A DNA stretch of 64,000 nt from Saccharothrix syringae. GTDB lineage: Bacteria > Actinomycetota > Actinomycetes > Mycobacteriales > Pseudonocardiaceae. The notes under the pieces were generated by a model. It was given only the letters and a program-made list of their open reading frames with translations. It made no database searches and was not told the DNA's origin. Shown one piece after another: positions 1 through 8,995 of the stretch (the first letter of the stretch is position 1; each line of letters opens with the position of its first letter). A program made the position numbers and the translations under genes. Where the stretch lies: positions 6,324,001-6,388,000 of the forward strand of contig NZ_CP034550.1 in NCBI RefSeq assembly GCF_009498035.1, written 5' to 3'.

Positions 1-131
1 GGAAGCCGACCTGGATCCCGCTTCCGATCCACCAGGTGCGCGTCGGATCCGTCGCTACTCCCGGCACTGGACTCGGTTCGACCGCACGACCCACCCATCC
101 CGGGCCGCCGGAAGCCGCCCTGTCCACGAGA

Positions 132-157
132 GCCCCGGGGACCCAATAGTCCGGGGC
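132..157. terminator. GC-rich hairpin
   Basis: A 7-bp perfect stem (132-138 with 151-157) encloses a 12-nt loop, with a further GCCCTG/CAGGGC pairing outside it. It lies ahead of the first gene and could end a transcript entering from the left. There is no T-run, so the assignment is structural only. Confidence 0.35.
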
Positions 158-212
158 AGGGCGACCTCCACTCAGCGCTTGCGTGCCCGAAACACAACAC
201 AGGAGATGCCCG

Positions 213-749
213 ATGCCGACACCGCACAGCTCCACGACGACCTCGTCACCTCAGGCCGAGGTGGGCCGTACGGTGAACTACCACGGATCCCTCGACGAGC
301 ACTGGGGTCGATACCGGATCGCCTCCGTCAGCCGGACCGTCGACGGCCTCCGGTACGAGCTCGCCGACGAGCAGGACCGGATCGCCCTGACCGGTGTGAG
401 CCGGACGTCCTTCACGCTCATCCCCGACGGCCCTGCGCACTGCGTGCGGGACCTGCACCGGCGTCTCGCTGCGGTCAGACGAGCAGCCCACCTCGCCTAC
501 GGCGAGCAGCTGCCCGAACCGTTCGACAGCTCTATTCGCACGGTGCCCGAGGTGGTCGCGGCCAACAGGCACGCCGAGGCCGAGCACTACCTGCTCTCGC
601 TCGAAGCCACCGTCGGCTGCATCAGCCAGGCCGACTTCCAGCGACGCGCCCGGGAGGTGGTGGTCACGACCAGCGACGACTCCTGGTCGCCCTGGCCGCA
701 GAATCCGACGCCGACGCCCGCCCCCGGAGCCTCGACCGGCACCGAATGA
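213..749 (+). CDS. hypothetical protein
   Basis: Encodes about 178 residues with no family I recognise. I chose ATG 213 because AGGAG at 201-205 sits at good spacing. A GTG at 183 in the same frame lacks this ribosome site. The N-terminal third is rich in Ser/Thr; the middle (HWGRYRIASVSR) looks like a small beta domain; the second half is predicted helical and the tail is Pro/Thr-rich. No signal peptide or membrane segment is visible. It stands alone, with about 650 bases of non-coding sequence after it. Probably a small element-encoded accessory protein; function unknown. Confidence 0.55.
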   Translation: MPTPHSSTTTSSPQAEVGRTVNYHGSLDEHWGRYRIASVSRTVDGLRYELADEQDRIALTGVSRTSFTLIPDGPAHCVRDLHRRLAAVRRAAHLAYGEQLPEPFDSSIRTVPEVVAANRHAEAEHYLLSLEATVGCISQADFQRRAREVVVTTSDDSWSPWPQNPTPTPAPGASTGTE

Positions 750-819
750 CGACCTCCGATACCGACCCGCATACCGGGTCGACCTCGTCAGGCGGCCGGC
801 CGACGCCCGCGACGCCCGG

Positions 820-1010
820 AAAGAACACCCGGCTCGGCGACGTCGTCACGCGACCGGCGGCCCCTGGCGTGAGGGGCGCGACGTCCGCGTGCGCCGTGCC
901 GGTCCGGTGCGGAAACCCCGCGGATACCATAGTGCACAGTTGTTGATCTTGGTTTGACGTGGTCACGCTCGACGGTCCGGTGCCGACTTCCTGTTGAGCG
1001 AAAAGTACTC
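820..1010. repeat. Inverted degenerate copy of the relaxase-upstream (oriT-like) region
   Basis: Read on the minus strand, 1006-993 matches 12525-12538 in all 14 bases. Positions 948-908 match 12583-12623 in 35 of 41 bases by direct count, and the gap between the two blocks is 44 bases in both copies. Weaker similarity continues to about 820, corresponding to the start of the relaxase gene at the other copy, but no relaxase follows here. The left arm of the palindrome is damaged (986-1006). The rest of 750-1407 shows no gene I can support. Confidence 0.7.
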
Positions 1011-1407
1011 CCTGGAAAACGAGACCTGGGTTTCCCCGGCCGATCTCTGCGGCGACAAGACGCCATCCCCGCCGGGACGCACGCTTCGACAGCACCGACG
1101 AAGCGGTGTCCTTCGCCGTCCACAGCCCGAGGTCCACAGCCCAATACGCGCGAACCACCTGCCCGCGGGCACCCTCCAGCGCCCCGACGGCTCCCCAAGG
1201 CGCCCTGCGACGCCCGGGCATGCCCGGGCCGGCAGGCGTCGACGCCGTGCTCGCCGAACAGACCGGCCCGTGCATCGAGCGCAGCACCCGGCACGCCCGC
1301 GCCAGGCAGGCCCTGCCGCCTCCCGGTCCCGCCGACCACCACCCGATCGCGGAAAGCCGACCTCCGCAGTCGGACCGCGTTCCACGACATCTGCAAGGAG
1401 CACAGTC

Positions 1408-2436
1408 ATGACGACCGACCCGACGCCGCCCTTCTCCCCCTTCGATGAGCCCTCGCGGCCCCGGCTGCACGACCCCGGCGACCTGATCGCCGCCGTGCCG
1501 CACCTGATGGGCTACTACCCGACCGATGCCGTGGTAATCAACGTTGTCGTCGACGCCACGATCCAGGTGACGATGTGCTCGAAGCTGCCCGTCAACGCGC
1601 AATCCCAGCATCCGATCGAGCAGCTGACCGCGATGGTGGCGCGCTACCCCGGCGCCGCAGTCGCCGGAATCGTCGTCGGCGACGGCACGCCCACCGGCGA
1701 CACCCTGCCACGCAAGGAGTTGGTCACACAGATCCGCACCGTACTGGCCGAGCACGGCGTGCCCTCGGAGATGTTCTGGACTGCGGCGATCACCGCCGGG
1801 GCGCGGTGGCACGACTACGACGATCCCTGTCACACCGGTGTCGTCTCCGACCCGAACAGTTCGGTGCTGGCCGTGACGGCCGCGGTGCAGGGCCTGCACG
1901 CCTTCGACAGCCGCGAGGACCTCGCCGCCCTGCTGCGTCCCGACCCCCAGGACGCCCTGGCCCGCCGAGCGGCCCTCATCGAACAACTCCCCGAGCGACC
2001 GGCAGGCGCGTCCTACCGCCTGGTGCTCGATCAGGTGGCACGGACCGTCGAACGATCGGAGGCGCTCTCCGATCCCGACATCGCCGCTCTGGCTGTGGCC
2101 TTGTCGGACTACATGGTGCGCGACGCGTGCATCTCCACCTCCGCCGGTGACCACGCCCGGGCCGCCGAGCAGCTGTGGACCGAGCTGACCCGGCAGTGCC
2201 CCGCTCCCCATCGCGCGGAGCCGGCCGCGTTGCTGGCGATGTCGGCCTACCTGCGCGGCAACGGCGTCCTCGCCTCCCTGGCGCTCGACCGCGCCCAGAC
2301 CGCCTTCCCCGGCCACAGGCTCTCCGGACTGCTGCGCACTGCCCTGGACAGGTCGATCCACTCCGACGCGTTGCTTCCCCTCGTCCGCCAGGCGACCGAG
2401 CAGGCCGAGCGGATGGTGTCCGACCAGTCCGAGTGA
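1408..2436 (+). CDS. DUF4192 domain protein
   Basis: Encodes 342 residues. The N-terminal signature DPGDLIAAVPHLMGYYPTD and the run of alternating beta strands and helices fit the DUF4192 family, common on actinobacterial chromosomes and mobile elements and of unknown biochemical role. Start is ATG 1408, with AAGGAG at 1395-1400. An upstream extension of the frame has no coding character. No membrane segment is visible, so it is probably cytoplasmic. The last ~115 codons plus about 120 bases downstream are repeated in decayed form at 5552-6032, so the gene was once duplicated. Confidence 0.8.
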   Translation: MTTDPTPPFSPFDEPSRPRLHDPGDLIAAVPHLMGYYPTDAVVINVVVDATIQVTMCSKLPVNAQSQHPIEQLTAMVARYPGAAVAGIVVGDGTPTGDTLPRKELVTQIRTVLAEHGVPSEMFWTAAITAGARWHDYDDPCHTGVVSDPNSSVLAVTAAVQGLHAFDSREDLAALLRPDPQDALARRAALIEQLPERPAGASYRLVLDQVARTVERSEALSDPDIAALAVALSDYMVRDACISTSAGDHARAAEQLWTELTRQCPAPHRAEPAALLAMSAYLRGNGVLASLALDRAQTAFPGHRLSGLLRTALDRSIHSDALLPLVRQATEQAERMVSDQSE

Positions 2437-2574
2437 CCCTTACCGGCGGTGTTCGCACCGGCGGCGGCGTGCCTGCGCGACGACAGGGCGACGTCCGTCG
2501 CCGCGCAGGTGCGCCGCGCCGGCGGAGTCCACGCACGCGGGTGACCGCCTCGCCATGTTGCAGACATGCCGACC

Positions 2575-2720
2575 CAGCAGCAGCGAGGTCGTCATGCTGG
2601 ACGAACAGTCCGTCCGCTTCCACGGCCCCACCTGCGAGTACGTCCCCCCTGACCTCACCGACGCCCCGGGGGGCCGAGTCGACCCCCTGTTGCCTGATCC
2701 GGCGTACCGAGCAGGTTGGG
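2575..2720 (+). pseudogene. Remnant of a paralogue of the 8523 gene
   Basis: The translation contains EVVMLDEQSVRFHGPTCEYV, which lines up with ETAVVLSDRSVDFHCLSREY in the intact gene at 8523-8810. Similarity fades after about 30 residues and the C-terminal CPGCG is absent. The remaining sequence between 2437 and 2888 shows only the duplicated tail of the DUF4192 region and no further gene. Confidence 0.55.
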
Positions 2721-2888
2721 GCGGGCGGTGGGAGAAGGCCTGTGCGACCCAAGAACCGCTCGACGGTCCGAACGACCGCGCTTGCCCGGCTACCTGCCGA
2801 TGCGCGATGCAGCCAGCACACAGGTTGCACTGGCGCGCCACTTCATCGTGCCGCCCAGACGCCGATACACGCTCCCCATGTCGAGCCC

Positions 2889-3530
2889 TCACCACCCCCG
2901 TCCCGACATCGACCGCCCGAGCGACCCGGCAAGGCTGAGAACCAGACCGCAGACGAACAGGATCGCCCCCCGTTTCAAATCCCCCAGGCCGGGAAACTGC
3001 GGGCGGCCGAACTCGTCCTGCCCGGAGGAGATCGCGGAGACGACGTCCACCGCGAGCAGCGCCATGCCGCCAAGCGCCAACACGGCACCGAGCACGGTCA
3101 CCACCTTCACCCAGGCAGGAGCACCGGAATAGTTGGCCGGACGCTCGACGGAACGTGACCATGTCTTGTTGATGATTCCACCCTGGATGGCCTGGTCGCC
3201 GCCGAAATTCTGCATGTTGACCTGTGCTTGCACCTGATTCACGAAACTCCGGCCGCCCGCCCGATCCAACTGGTCGACGATCCTCGCGATCTCTCCCGCG
3301 AAGCTGCGGTCCACCGCGGCTATGTTCTCCACGGCCCTGGCCAGCCGGTCTTGCGCGCCCACATCTTCCGGATCGTTTCGAAGATCGCGCACGGCCCCAC
3401 CGCCGAGCCGCCGTACCACGTGATCGTAAAGCCTCTTCAGGCCGCCATCGAGCCGGTTGTCGACGAAACGCCTGGTCGCGCCGCCGAGGAGCACGGTGAG
3501 GTACCCCGCCACCACTCCGCCGTCTACCAC
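2889..3530 (-). CDS. Membrane-anchored hypothetical protein with two C-terminal TM helices
   Basis: About 213 residues from GTG 3530, preferred because an AAGGGGG ribosome site precedes it; a longer reading to 3629 would run into the divergent regulator's promoter. An N-terminal hydrophobic patch (VVAGYLTVLLGG) leads into a charged helical domain. A linker with QNFGGDQAIQGGI follows, then two TM helices (VVTVLGAVLALGGMALLAV and GAILFVCGLVLSLAGSL). The helical domain plus Gly/Asn/Gln linker resembles parts that connect effector modules in actinobacterial conflict proteins, but I cannot name a family. Divergent from the LuxR-type gene. Confidence 0.6.
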   Translation of the reverse strand: MVDGGVVAGYLTVLLGGATRRFVDNRLDGGLKRLYDHVVRRLGGGAVRDLRNDPEDVGAQDRLARAVENIAAVDRSFAGEIARIVDQLDRAGGRSFVNQVQAQVNMQNFGGDQAIQGGIINKTWSRSVERPANYSGAPAWVKVVTVLGAVLALGGMALLAVDVVSAISSGQDEFGRPQFPGLGDLKRGAILFVCGLVLSLAGSLGRSMSGRGW

Positions 3531-3653
3531 CGTGCCCCCTTCGGATCGACCACCTGGCACCGCAGCGAATTCCACCCCTGGATGACCTCCGATTGTGGCA
3601 CCGTGAGGGACATGGGAGTATGCGTACAAGTACGTACGGCAAGGGGGCGCGAC

Positions 3654-4499
3654 ATGAACCGGGCGCGCGATTACGAACGGCTACTCGAACTGGTGGTCGG
3701 TATTCTCCAGGACCTGGAACCGGCACGACCGTGGCCCGCGGTGCTCGTCACCCTCAACGAGCAATTGAACGGCACAGGCGCGCTGGTGTCCGAGATTGCG
3801 CCGACGACGGGGACGTCGGTCGTCCACGCGGTGGTCCCCCAGCGGTTAGGCCAGCTCGCTCCCATGCTCGACACGTGCGTGCCCGACGACCCCCTGATCC
3901 AGCACTATCTCACCACGGGCGACCTCGTACCCCACACCACCGACGAGATCGCCGACCTGCCTACCTGGCAGCGCACCGTAAGTTACGCACTGGTCAGGGA
4001 CACCGTCGGAGCGCAATCGTGCGTGTCGATACCGCTGATGGCTCCCGCCGGCAGCCATCGCGGCGTGACGGTCACGCTGTCCGAGCGGTCGCTCCCGGAA
4101 CGACACTGCGGTTACATGGGCGGACTCCAGCGACTGCTGATCGCACTGGACCGCCACCTCCAGCACCTGGAGCACTGGCACAAGCAGTTCCTCACCGAGG
4201 CGTCCGACGAGGACGCCGGACACGTGGACACGGTCGTGCAACTCGGCCTCACACCGCGCGAGGTCACGATCATCGCGCTGCTCGCCGACAGCCTCACCGC
4301 CGCCGCTATGGCCCGGCGGCTCGGCATCTCGCCCCGCACCGTCCACAAGCACCTCCAGCACGTCTACCGGAAACTGGGCACGACCGACCGCCTCGAGACA
4401 GTTCTGCGTGCGCGAGCTCTGGGACTGTTGTCTCCTCGCGGTACGGACGCGACGCGGCCAGCTCCACCCCTGCTGGATCTGCGTACACCGCCACTCTGA
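3654..4499 (+). CDS. LuxR-type transcriptional regulator
   Basis: 281 residues from ATG 3654, with AAGGGG about 7 bases upstream; ATG 3612 in frame is the alternative. The C-terminus carries a LuxR/GerE helix-turn-helix: LTPREVTIIALLADSLTAAA followed by MARRLGISPRTVHKHLQHVY and RKLGTTDR. The N-terminal ~190 residues look like a GAF-type sensor (strands around SCVSIPLMAPAG), with no receiver domain and so probably no phosphorylation. It should bind DNA as a dimer. It is divergent from the membrane protein gene at 2889 with a shared ~120-bp promoter interval, a natural target for it. Confidence 0.85.
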   Translation: MNRARDYERLLELVVGILQDLEPARPWPAVLVTLNEQLNGTGALVSEIAPTTGTSVVHAVVPQRLGQLAPMLDTCVPDDPLIQHYLTTGDLVPHTTDEIADLPTWQRTVSYALVRDTVGAQSCVSIPLMAPAGSHRGVTVTLSERSLPERHCGYMGGLQRLLIALDRHLQHLEHWHKQFLTEASDEDAGHVDTVVQLGLTPREVTIIALLADSLTAAAMARRLGISPRTVHKHLQHVYRKLGTTDRLETVLRARALGLLSPRGTDATRPAPPLLDLRTPPL

Positions 4500-4700
4500 G
4501 GTTCACCCCGAACGGTGGACAGGGTGCTTACTACGACAACGACAGCTCGTGATGTCCACGTCTTCTGTGATGGCTGATCCGGGCGCGGGCTTGACTTGTT
4601 CACCGTCAGGTCGACCAGTGCAGGACGTGGTCGACGCTGTGGGCGAGGCGGTCTGCGAGACGGTTCCGTGATCGGTCATTCTCATTGACGGACAACGGCA

Positions 4701-5550
4701 TCAGCGAGTGGCCAGCGCCGGGGTGAAGATCCCTCTTTTGGTGATCTCGCGAGTGATCACCAGGAAGGCCAGGGCGGTCATGGACAGTGTGACGTGCCGG
4801 TACCCGGCCTGGTAGCCGCGAACCTGGAGTGGTCCAGCCCGGTCTCGTTCTTCGCGGTCTGGAAGCACTCCTCGACCGCCCATCGCGCCCCCGCGATCTC
4901 CACCAAGCGCCGCAATGTGGTGTCGGCCGGTCGGCCGGGCCGAAGCAGATGTAGTAGGCGATGTCGGACGGGTCGGAGATGCTCCGTCGGGCCAACAGCC
5001 AGTGACCCCCCGGTCCGCGCAGCGGGCGGATGGCGACCGCGGCCCCTTCGCGCCCGCACCGGCCGCGAGCCGTTCCCACGCCGTCTCGGGCAGCTCGGCG
5101 ACCAAGCGGTGGACACGAACCTCGAGCAACCCGCACGACACCGCCATCGCGTTCTTCTGCACGGCGACCGCGTGCGGGATGTCCAGACCTTCCAGCCACA
5201 GGCGGAACATCGTGTCGTTGCCGTAGAACTCATCCGCGGTCACCCACCCGAACGGTACCCCCGCCTCCACAGCCCGCTCGATCATCCGCCGGGCGAACAT
5301 CTGCTTGATCGCGAACCCGACCTCGTCACCGATCCCCACCGCCCGGCACCGTTTCCGACCTCCCGTCCAGCCCTTGGCAGGTACCACTCCCGGTCGATCA
5401 ACACCCGCCCACGCGGCGAAGCACAGACCGGAACACCCCGATTGGGCAGTTCTCGATCCGCCCGGCCGTCCCGGAGCACCGACGCCCCACTCCGGCTGAT
5501 CCGGTGCCCTTCCTCAGCAATCCCGCGTCGTCCACGATCAGCCGCCATCG
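4701..5550 (-). pseudogene. IS701-family transposase relic
   Basis: Minus-strand fragments in several frames spell out an IS701-type DDE transposase: [20 protein letters not shown] near 5400, FGWVTADEFYGND near 5230, AYYICFGP near 4950, and a C-terminus ending ITKRGIFTPALATR at 4701. The N-terminal part is missing and at least two frameshifts separate the pieces, so no transposase can be made. Its upstream edge joins the truncated DUF4192 copy at about 5550, which suggests the element landed in that gene. Confidence 0.8.
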
Positions 5551-5551
5551 G

Positions 5552-5911
5552 AGGCGTCGCCGAGCCCTGGCGGTGGCCTTGTCGGACTACACCGTGCGCG
5601 ACGCGTGCATCTCCACCACCGCCGGGGACCACGCCCAGGCCGCCGAGCGACTGTGGATCGAACCGACCCGACAGTGCGCAGCTCCCCAGCGCATGGAGCC
5701 TGCCGTGTTGCCGGCAATACCGGCCCATCCGCGCCGCAACGGCGTCCTCGCCTCCCCGGCACTCGACCGCGCCCAGACCGCCTCCCCGACCACAGGCTCT
5801 CCGGGCTGCTGCGCACCACCGTGGGGCTGATGATTCACCCGGACGCGTTGCTCTCCCTCGTGCACCGAGCGAGCAGGCCGAGCAGATGGTGTCGAACCAG
5901 TCCGAGTGCCC
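5552..5911 (+). pseudogene. Truncated second copy of the DUF4192 gene
   Basis: The DNA closely follows 2083-2436 (the last ~115 codons of the intact gene), beginning at [20 protein letters not shown] and reaching RMVSNQSE-like sequence in another frame. Single-base losses break the frame around 5795 and again near 5870, and the first two thirds are replaced by the IS701 relic. It is dead and useful only as evidence of duplication. Confidence 0.8.
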
Positions 5912-6032
5912 CCTACCTGCGGTGTTCGCACCGGCAGCAGCGTGCCTGCGCGACGACAGGGCTACGTCCGTCGCCGCGCAGGCACGCCCCGCCAGCGGAG
6001 TCCACGCACGCAGGTGACCGCCTCGCCATGCC
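5552..6032 (+). repeat. Direct repeat of 2083-2557
   Basis: This block repeats the end of the DUF4192 gene plus ~120 bases of downstream non-coding DNA (5919-6032 against about 2444-2557). Similarity stops abruptly at a CGCCTCGCCATG boundary in both copies. It records a segmental duplication about 3.5 kb apart. From 6033 to 6245 I see nothing recognisable. Confidence 0.75.
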
Positions 6033-6245
6033 TCGAGCACACCGATCCAGAGAACAGCGCGGACGGCAGCACGGACAGCAGCGCAGGACACGCCGCGCAC
6101 CCCGACGGGCCAGAAGGCCGCGAAGCCACCCACCACGCCCCGAGGCATCACCCTCGGCCACCCCCGTGACCGGCCGCCCCTCCGCAGACGACGAACCCGC
6201 AGCACCGCCGGCGCCCGGCATCCCGACAGAAAGGACAGGACCGGC

Positions 6246-7166
6246 TTGCGCATCGAAACCACATCCCGCTCCCCGAGTACCCGCGCGCACCCCGTCCCGC
6301 GCCTGATGCGCGTCGCGCTCGACGCAGCCCGCGAAGGCCACTACGTCATCCCGCTGCAGCCGCGCACCAAGATCGCCCGCGACAAGGGATGGGAATCCTG
6401 CGCCACCCGCGAGCCCGAGCGGATACGCGACATCTGGAGCGCACGGCCGTTCAACGTCGGCATCGCCTGCGGCCCCAGCGGCCTGTACGTGCTCGACCTC
6501 GACGACGCCCACGGCCACCCGCCACCACCGCAGTGGGCAGGCGCCCGGCACGGCCGCGACGTCCTGACCCGCCTCGCCGCAGCAGCCGGACAGCCCTACC
6601 CGAACCGGACTTTCACGGTGAGGACCCCCTCCGGCGGGATGCACCTGTACTTCCGGGCACCCGCCGAGCCGGAACTACGCAACACCATCGGCCGCCTCGG
6701 GTGGCGGATCGACTCCCGCGGCGCGGGCGGCTACATCGTCGCCGCCGGATCGGTGAGCGCCCGTGGCCTCTACCGGCCGATGAACCGCGCGCCGATCGCC
6801 GCACTACCACAGTGGCTCATCCCGCTGCTACTACCACCCCAGCCTCCGACACCGTCGCGGTCGACGAGCTTCGCTCCGCGCCATCCGGACGCCTACCTCG
6901 ACGCCATCGTCACCAGAGAGGCCGACGCGGTGCGCAACGCCGCCCATGGACAGCGGCACCGGACCCTGCTGCGCGCGGCGAACAAGCTCGGCCAGTGGGT
7001 GGGCGGTGGCGACCTCGACGAGCACCAAGTTCGCGCTGTCCTGCACACCGCCGCAGCCCAGCACAACGGGGTCGAAGGCTGGAGCGTCCACGAAGCCGAG
7101 ACCACCATCAGCGACGGGCTGGCCTGGGGCATGGCCCGACCACGCAGCCTGGCCGACCTGCGCTGA
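6246..7166 (+). CDS. Bifunctional DNA primase/polymerase (prim-pol) replication protein
   Basis: 306 residues with the prim-pol N-terminal domain (PF09250 type): the metal-binding VLDLDDAHG (D84, D86, D87), the SGGMHLYF motif (H133), and RIDSRGAGGYIVAAGS. Such proteins prime and extend DNA and serve as replication initiators (RepPP-like) on actinobacterial integrative elements and plasmids. The C-terminal third is helical, with no helicase motifs, so it would need a host or element helicase. TTG 6246 is chosen because AGGA at 6237-6240 precedes it; ATG 6306 is the alternative. A 24-bp hairpin follows immediately. Confidence 0.85.
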   Translation: MRIETTSRSPSTRAHPVPRLMRVALDAAREGHYVIPLQPRTKIARDKGWESCATREPERIRDIWSARPFNVGIACGPSGLYVLDLDDAHGHPPPPQWAGARHGRDVLTRLAAAAGQPYPNRTFTVRTPSGGMHLYFRAPAEPELRNTIGRLGWRIDSRGAGGYIVAAGSVSARGLYRPMNRAPIAALPQWLIPLLLPPQPPTPSRSTSFAPRHPDAYLDAIVTREADAVRNAAHGQRHRTLLRAANKLGQWVGGGDLDEHQVRAVLHTAAAQHNGVEGWSVHEAETTISDGLAWGMARPRSLADLR

Positions 7167-7271
7167 CCAACGCCCCCAGGTGGAAGGACCTCTCCCACCT
7201 CCAACCCGACTGTGAGGTGGGGCTGCGTACTCGCGGCCGGGTATGCCCGCGGTTGCGGTGCGCCGCACCGT

Positions 7272-7326
7272 ACAGGACCAGTGGGTGGAGGCGGCACACA
7301 ACGCCGCCTCCACCCACTGGTCCTGT
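7272..7326. repeat. 24-bp perfect inverted repeat, 7-nt loop
   Basis: Arms 7272-7295 and 7303-7326 are perfectly complementary, and further pairing (CCCGCGGTTGCGG near 7247 with CCGCAACCGCGGG near 7340) extends the structure outward. There is no T-run. Placed directly after the prim-pol gene and before the next start, it could be a replication origin, a strong terminator or an RNA processing site. Confidence 0.75.
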
Positions 7327-7384
7327 TCCGGCGGACGCACCCCGCAACCGCGGGCCACCCCGACCCACACGAGGGCACGACACC

Positions 7385-7873
7385 ATGGACATCCGAGCGA
7401 TCCGACACCACCTCACCACGGCCTTCGACCGGTACAGGCACACGCTGTTGCGCTGGGCACGCCGCCCCGTACGCATCCGGGTCTTCCACAACCTCAACGA
7501 CCGTGCACTACTGGTGGGCTACCAGGAGCAGCCGGTCACCGAAGTCCTCGCCTACACCGAGCCGCCGAGCGCCCGCAGCCACGACGTCGACCTGGTCGAG
7601 GCCGCCTTCGAGCTGTGCAACGTCGGCGACGACCCCGAGTTCGGCCGACCCGACCCACGCGCCGTCCGCTACCGCCGCCGCGGCAACCGGTCGCTGTCCA
7701 TCGGCGACGTCGTCGCGGTCGACGGGCGTTTCTACGCCTGCCAGCGCATCGGCTGGCGCCGCATCACCGAACCCCGGCAGCTCAATGAGCGACGGCACGG
7801 CACCACACCACTGCACCACGACCAACGCCCCGTGCCGGAAACCGACCCGCAGTCACCCAACACGCGGCACTGA
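7385..7873 (+). CDS. Small hypothetical element protein
   Basis: 162 residues from ATG 7385. The second half holds RRGNRSLSIGDVVAVDGRFY, a motif I associate with small proteins on actinobacterial plasmids ("SxGDVV" followed by a Tyr/Ala/Cys stretch), but I know no biochemical role. It is basic at the N-terminus, acidic in the middle, with no membrane segment. It sits just downstream of the long hairpin and in the same direction as the prim-pol gene, so a role in element replication or its control is possible. Confidence 0.6.
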   Translation: MDIRAIRHHLTTAFDRYRHTLLRWARRPVRIRVFHNLNDRALLVGYQEQPVTEVLAYTEPPSARSHDVDLVEAAFELCNVGDDPEFGRPDPRAVRYRRRGNRSLSIGDVVAVDGRFYACQRIGWRRITEPRQLNERRHGTTPLHHDQRPVPETDPQSPNTRH

Positions 7874-8096
7874 CCCCCGACACGTCGCCACTGCGCCTCG
7901 GTCGACCAAGCACCACCTACCCGGTCGGTCATGACGATGCCGACCCCCTAGGCACCGCGAGCCGTTGGCCGATTTCTTCCCACACCAGAGCAAGCGACTC
8001 GCCGACGTGACCACTCGACAGTGGCAGGCGCGGAAGCCGACTTCTAACACGACAGGCGCAACGGCGACCCGCCCATAGCCCTTCCCAACACCTCCA

Positions 8097-8132
8097 CCCC
8101 ACGTGCCCCGACTTCCGCCGGGGCACGTGGGG
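8097..8132. terminator. 13-bp hairpin, terminator-like
   Basis: Perfect 13-bp stem (8097-8109 with 8120-8132, CCCCACGTGCCCC arm) and a 10-nt loop, between the 7385 gene and the next small gene. No T-run, as is usual in high-GC actinobacteria. Nothing else is visible between 7874 and 8190. Confidence 0.6.
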
Positions 8133-8199
8133 TTCGCGCCATAGGCAACTCCGCCTCAGTCCTTCAGCCACCTCCTTGCCTTCCAGGAGCCATACCGCC

Positions 8200-8485
8200 A
8201 TGCCCTATCAACCCCGACACCGGCATCTGGGACAGCAGCTATAGCCCGCCCACACCCCGCGACCTCCCGGCCGTGCGGCTCTACCTGCGCGAGGTCTTCG
8301 CCCAGGTGGAAGCGCTGGCCTTCCACACCACGATGGTCAAGGAGGGTCGCTTCTCGCTCGACCTGATCCGCTCACCGCACCCCGGCCGCCTCGTCTGGAT
8401 CAACCCTCAGGTCCGAGGCCCGCAGGACAAACCCCTTAAGACCGGCCACACCGTCCACGTCTGGGACCGCCCCACGAACCAATAA
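8200..8485 (+). CDS. Small hypothetical protein, apparent frameshift just after the start
   Basis: The reading frame starting at GTG 8273 gives 70 residues (RLYLREVFAQVEALAFH onward). The same frame stays open and protein-like upstream to 8201, reading PINPDTGIWDSSYSPPTPRD. AGGAG at 8185-8189 precedes ATG 8200, which is one base out of frame because of an extra C in ATGCCC. The simplest reading is a ~95-residue gene starting at 8200 with a one-base insertion (mutation or consensus error). If the insertion is real, only the GTG 8273 product is possible. Function unknown; it may be coupled to the gene at 8523. Confidence 0.55.
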
Positions 8486-8522
8486 CACCCGCAGCTCACA
8501 CCACCCCGGAAGGCACAGCCTC

Positions 8523-8810
8523 ATGTCCAGTTCCCCCGCTCCTGCCACACCAGCGCACGAGACCGCGGTCGTGTTGAGCGACCGGTCCGTGGACTTCCAC
8601 TGCCTCTCCCGCGAGTACGTCCACCCAGGCCGGCCGGTCATACAGGTGCCCGACCGCACGTGGCCCGCCGAGCGCCCCGAGCTCTGCACCTGGAAGTCGC
8701 CGAGCGGCATCTGGTTCGACCGTCACGGCCGCCCGGTCGACTCCGACACGTCGGCCCTCGACACGGGCGTCTTCCTGCTCTGCCCCGGCTGCGGCCTGGA
8801 CGCCACGTAG
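8523..8810 (+). CDS. Small CPGCG zinc-ribbon-like protein
   Basis: 95 residues from ATG 8523 with a GGAAGG ribosome site. Conserved-looking segments are VVLSDRSVDFHCLSREYV near the N-terminus and LLCPGCGLDAT at the end. The terminal CPGC could bind zinc together with upstream Cys/His (FHC, LCTW). A paralogue relic occurs at 2575. It has no membrane segment and I do not recognise the family. It probably forms a transcription unit with the genes at 8200 and 8996. Confidence 0.55.
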   Translation: MSSSPAPATPAHETAVVLSDRSVDFHCLSREYVHPGRPVIQVPDRTWPAERPELCTWKSPSGIWFDRHGRPVDSDTSALDTGVFLLCPGCGLDAT

Positions 8811-8995
8811 ACACCACCAGCCCGACGTCGGACACGCCCATCCCCTTGCCTCGACATCGACCTCAGTCCGGCTCGACACAGCCGTTCGAGCCGGAGGAGC
8901 ACCTCTCACAAGCGCGCCTCGACGCTGCGGCGGCCCGGAGCCCGTACCCGGCCGACCACAGGCAACTTCCAACGGCACCGAAGAGACATCACGTC

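Noticed and set aside
664..2361. Long minus-strand open frame (565 codons)
   Set aside because: It runs opposite the DUF4192 gene with low-complexity Arg/Gly composition and no family match, as expected for a shadow in high-GC DNA.
2444..2557. Conserved small minus-strand frame (MARRSPACVDSAG...) in both DUF4192 copies
   Set aside because: Differences between the copies mostly change amino acids, so the similarity is explained by the DNA duplication, not by coding selection.
7272..7326. CRISPR-like repeat
   Set aside because: It is a single inverted repeat, not a series of direct repeats with spacers. No cas gene or array was seen in the window.
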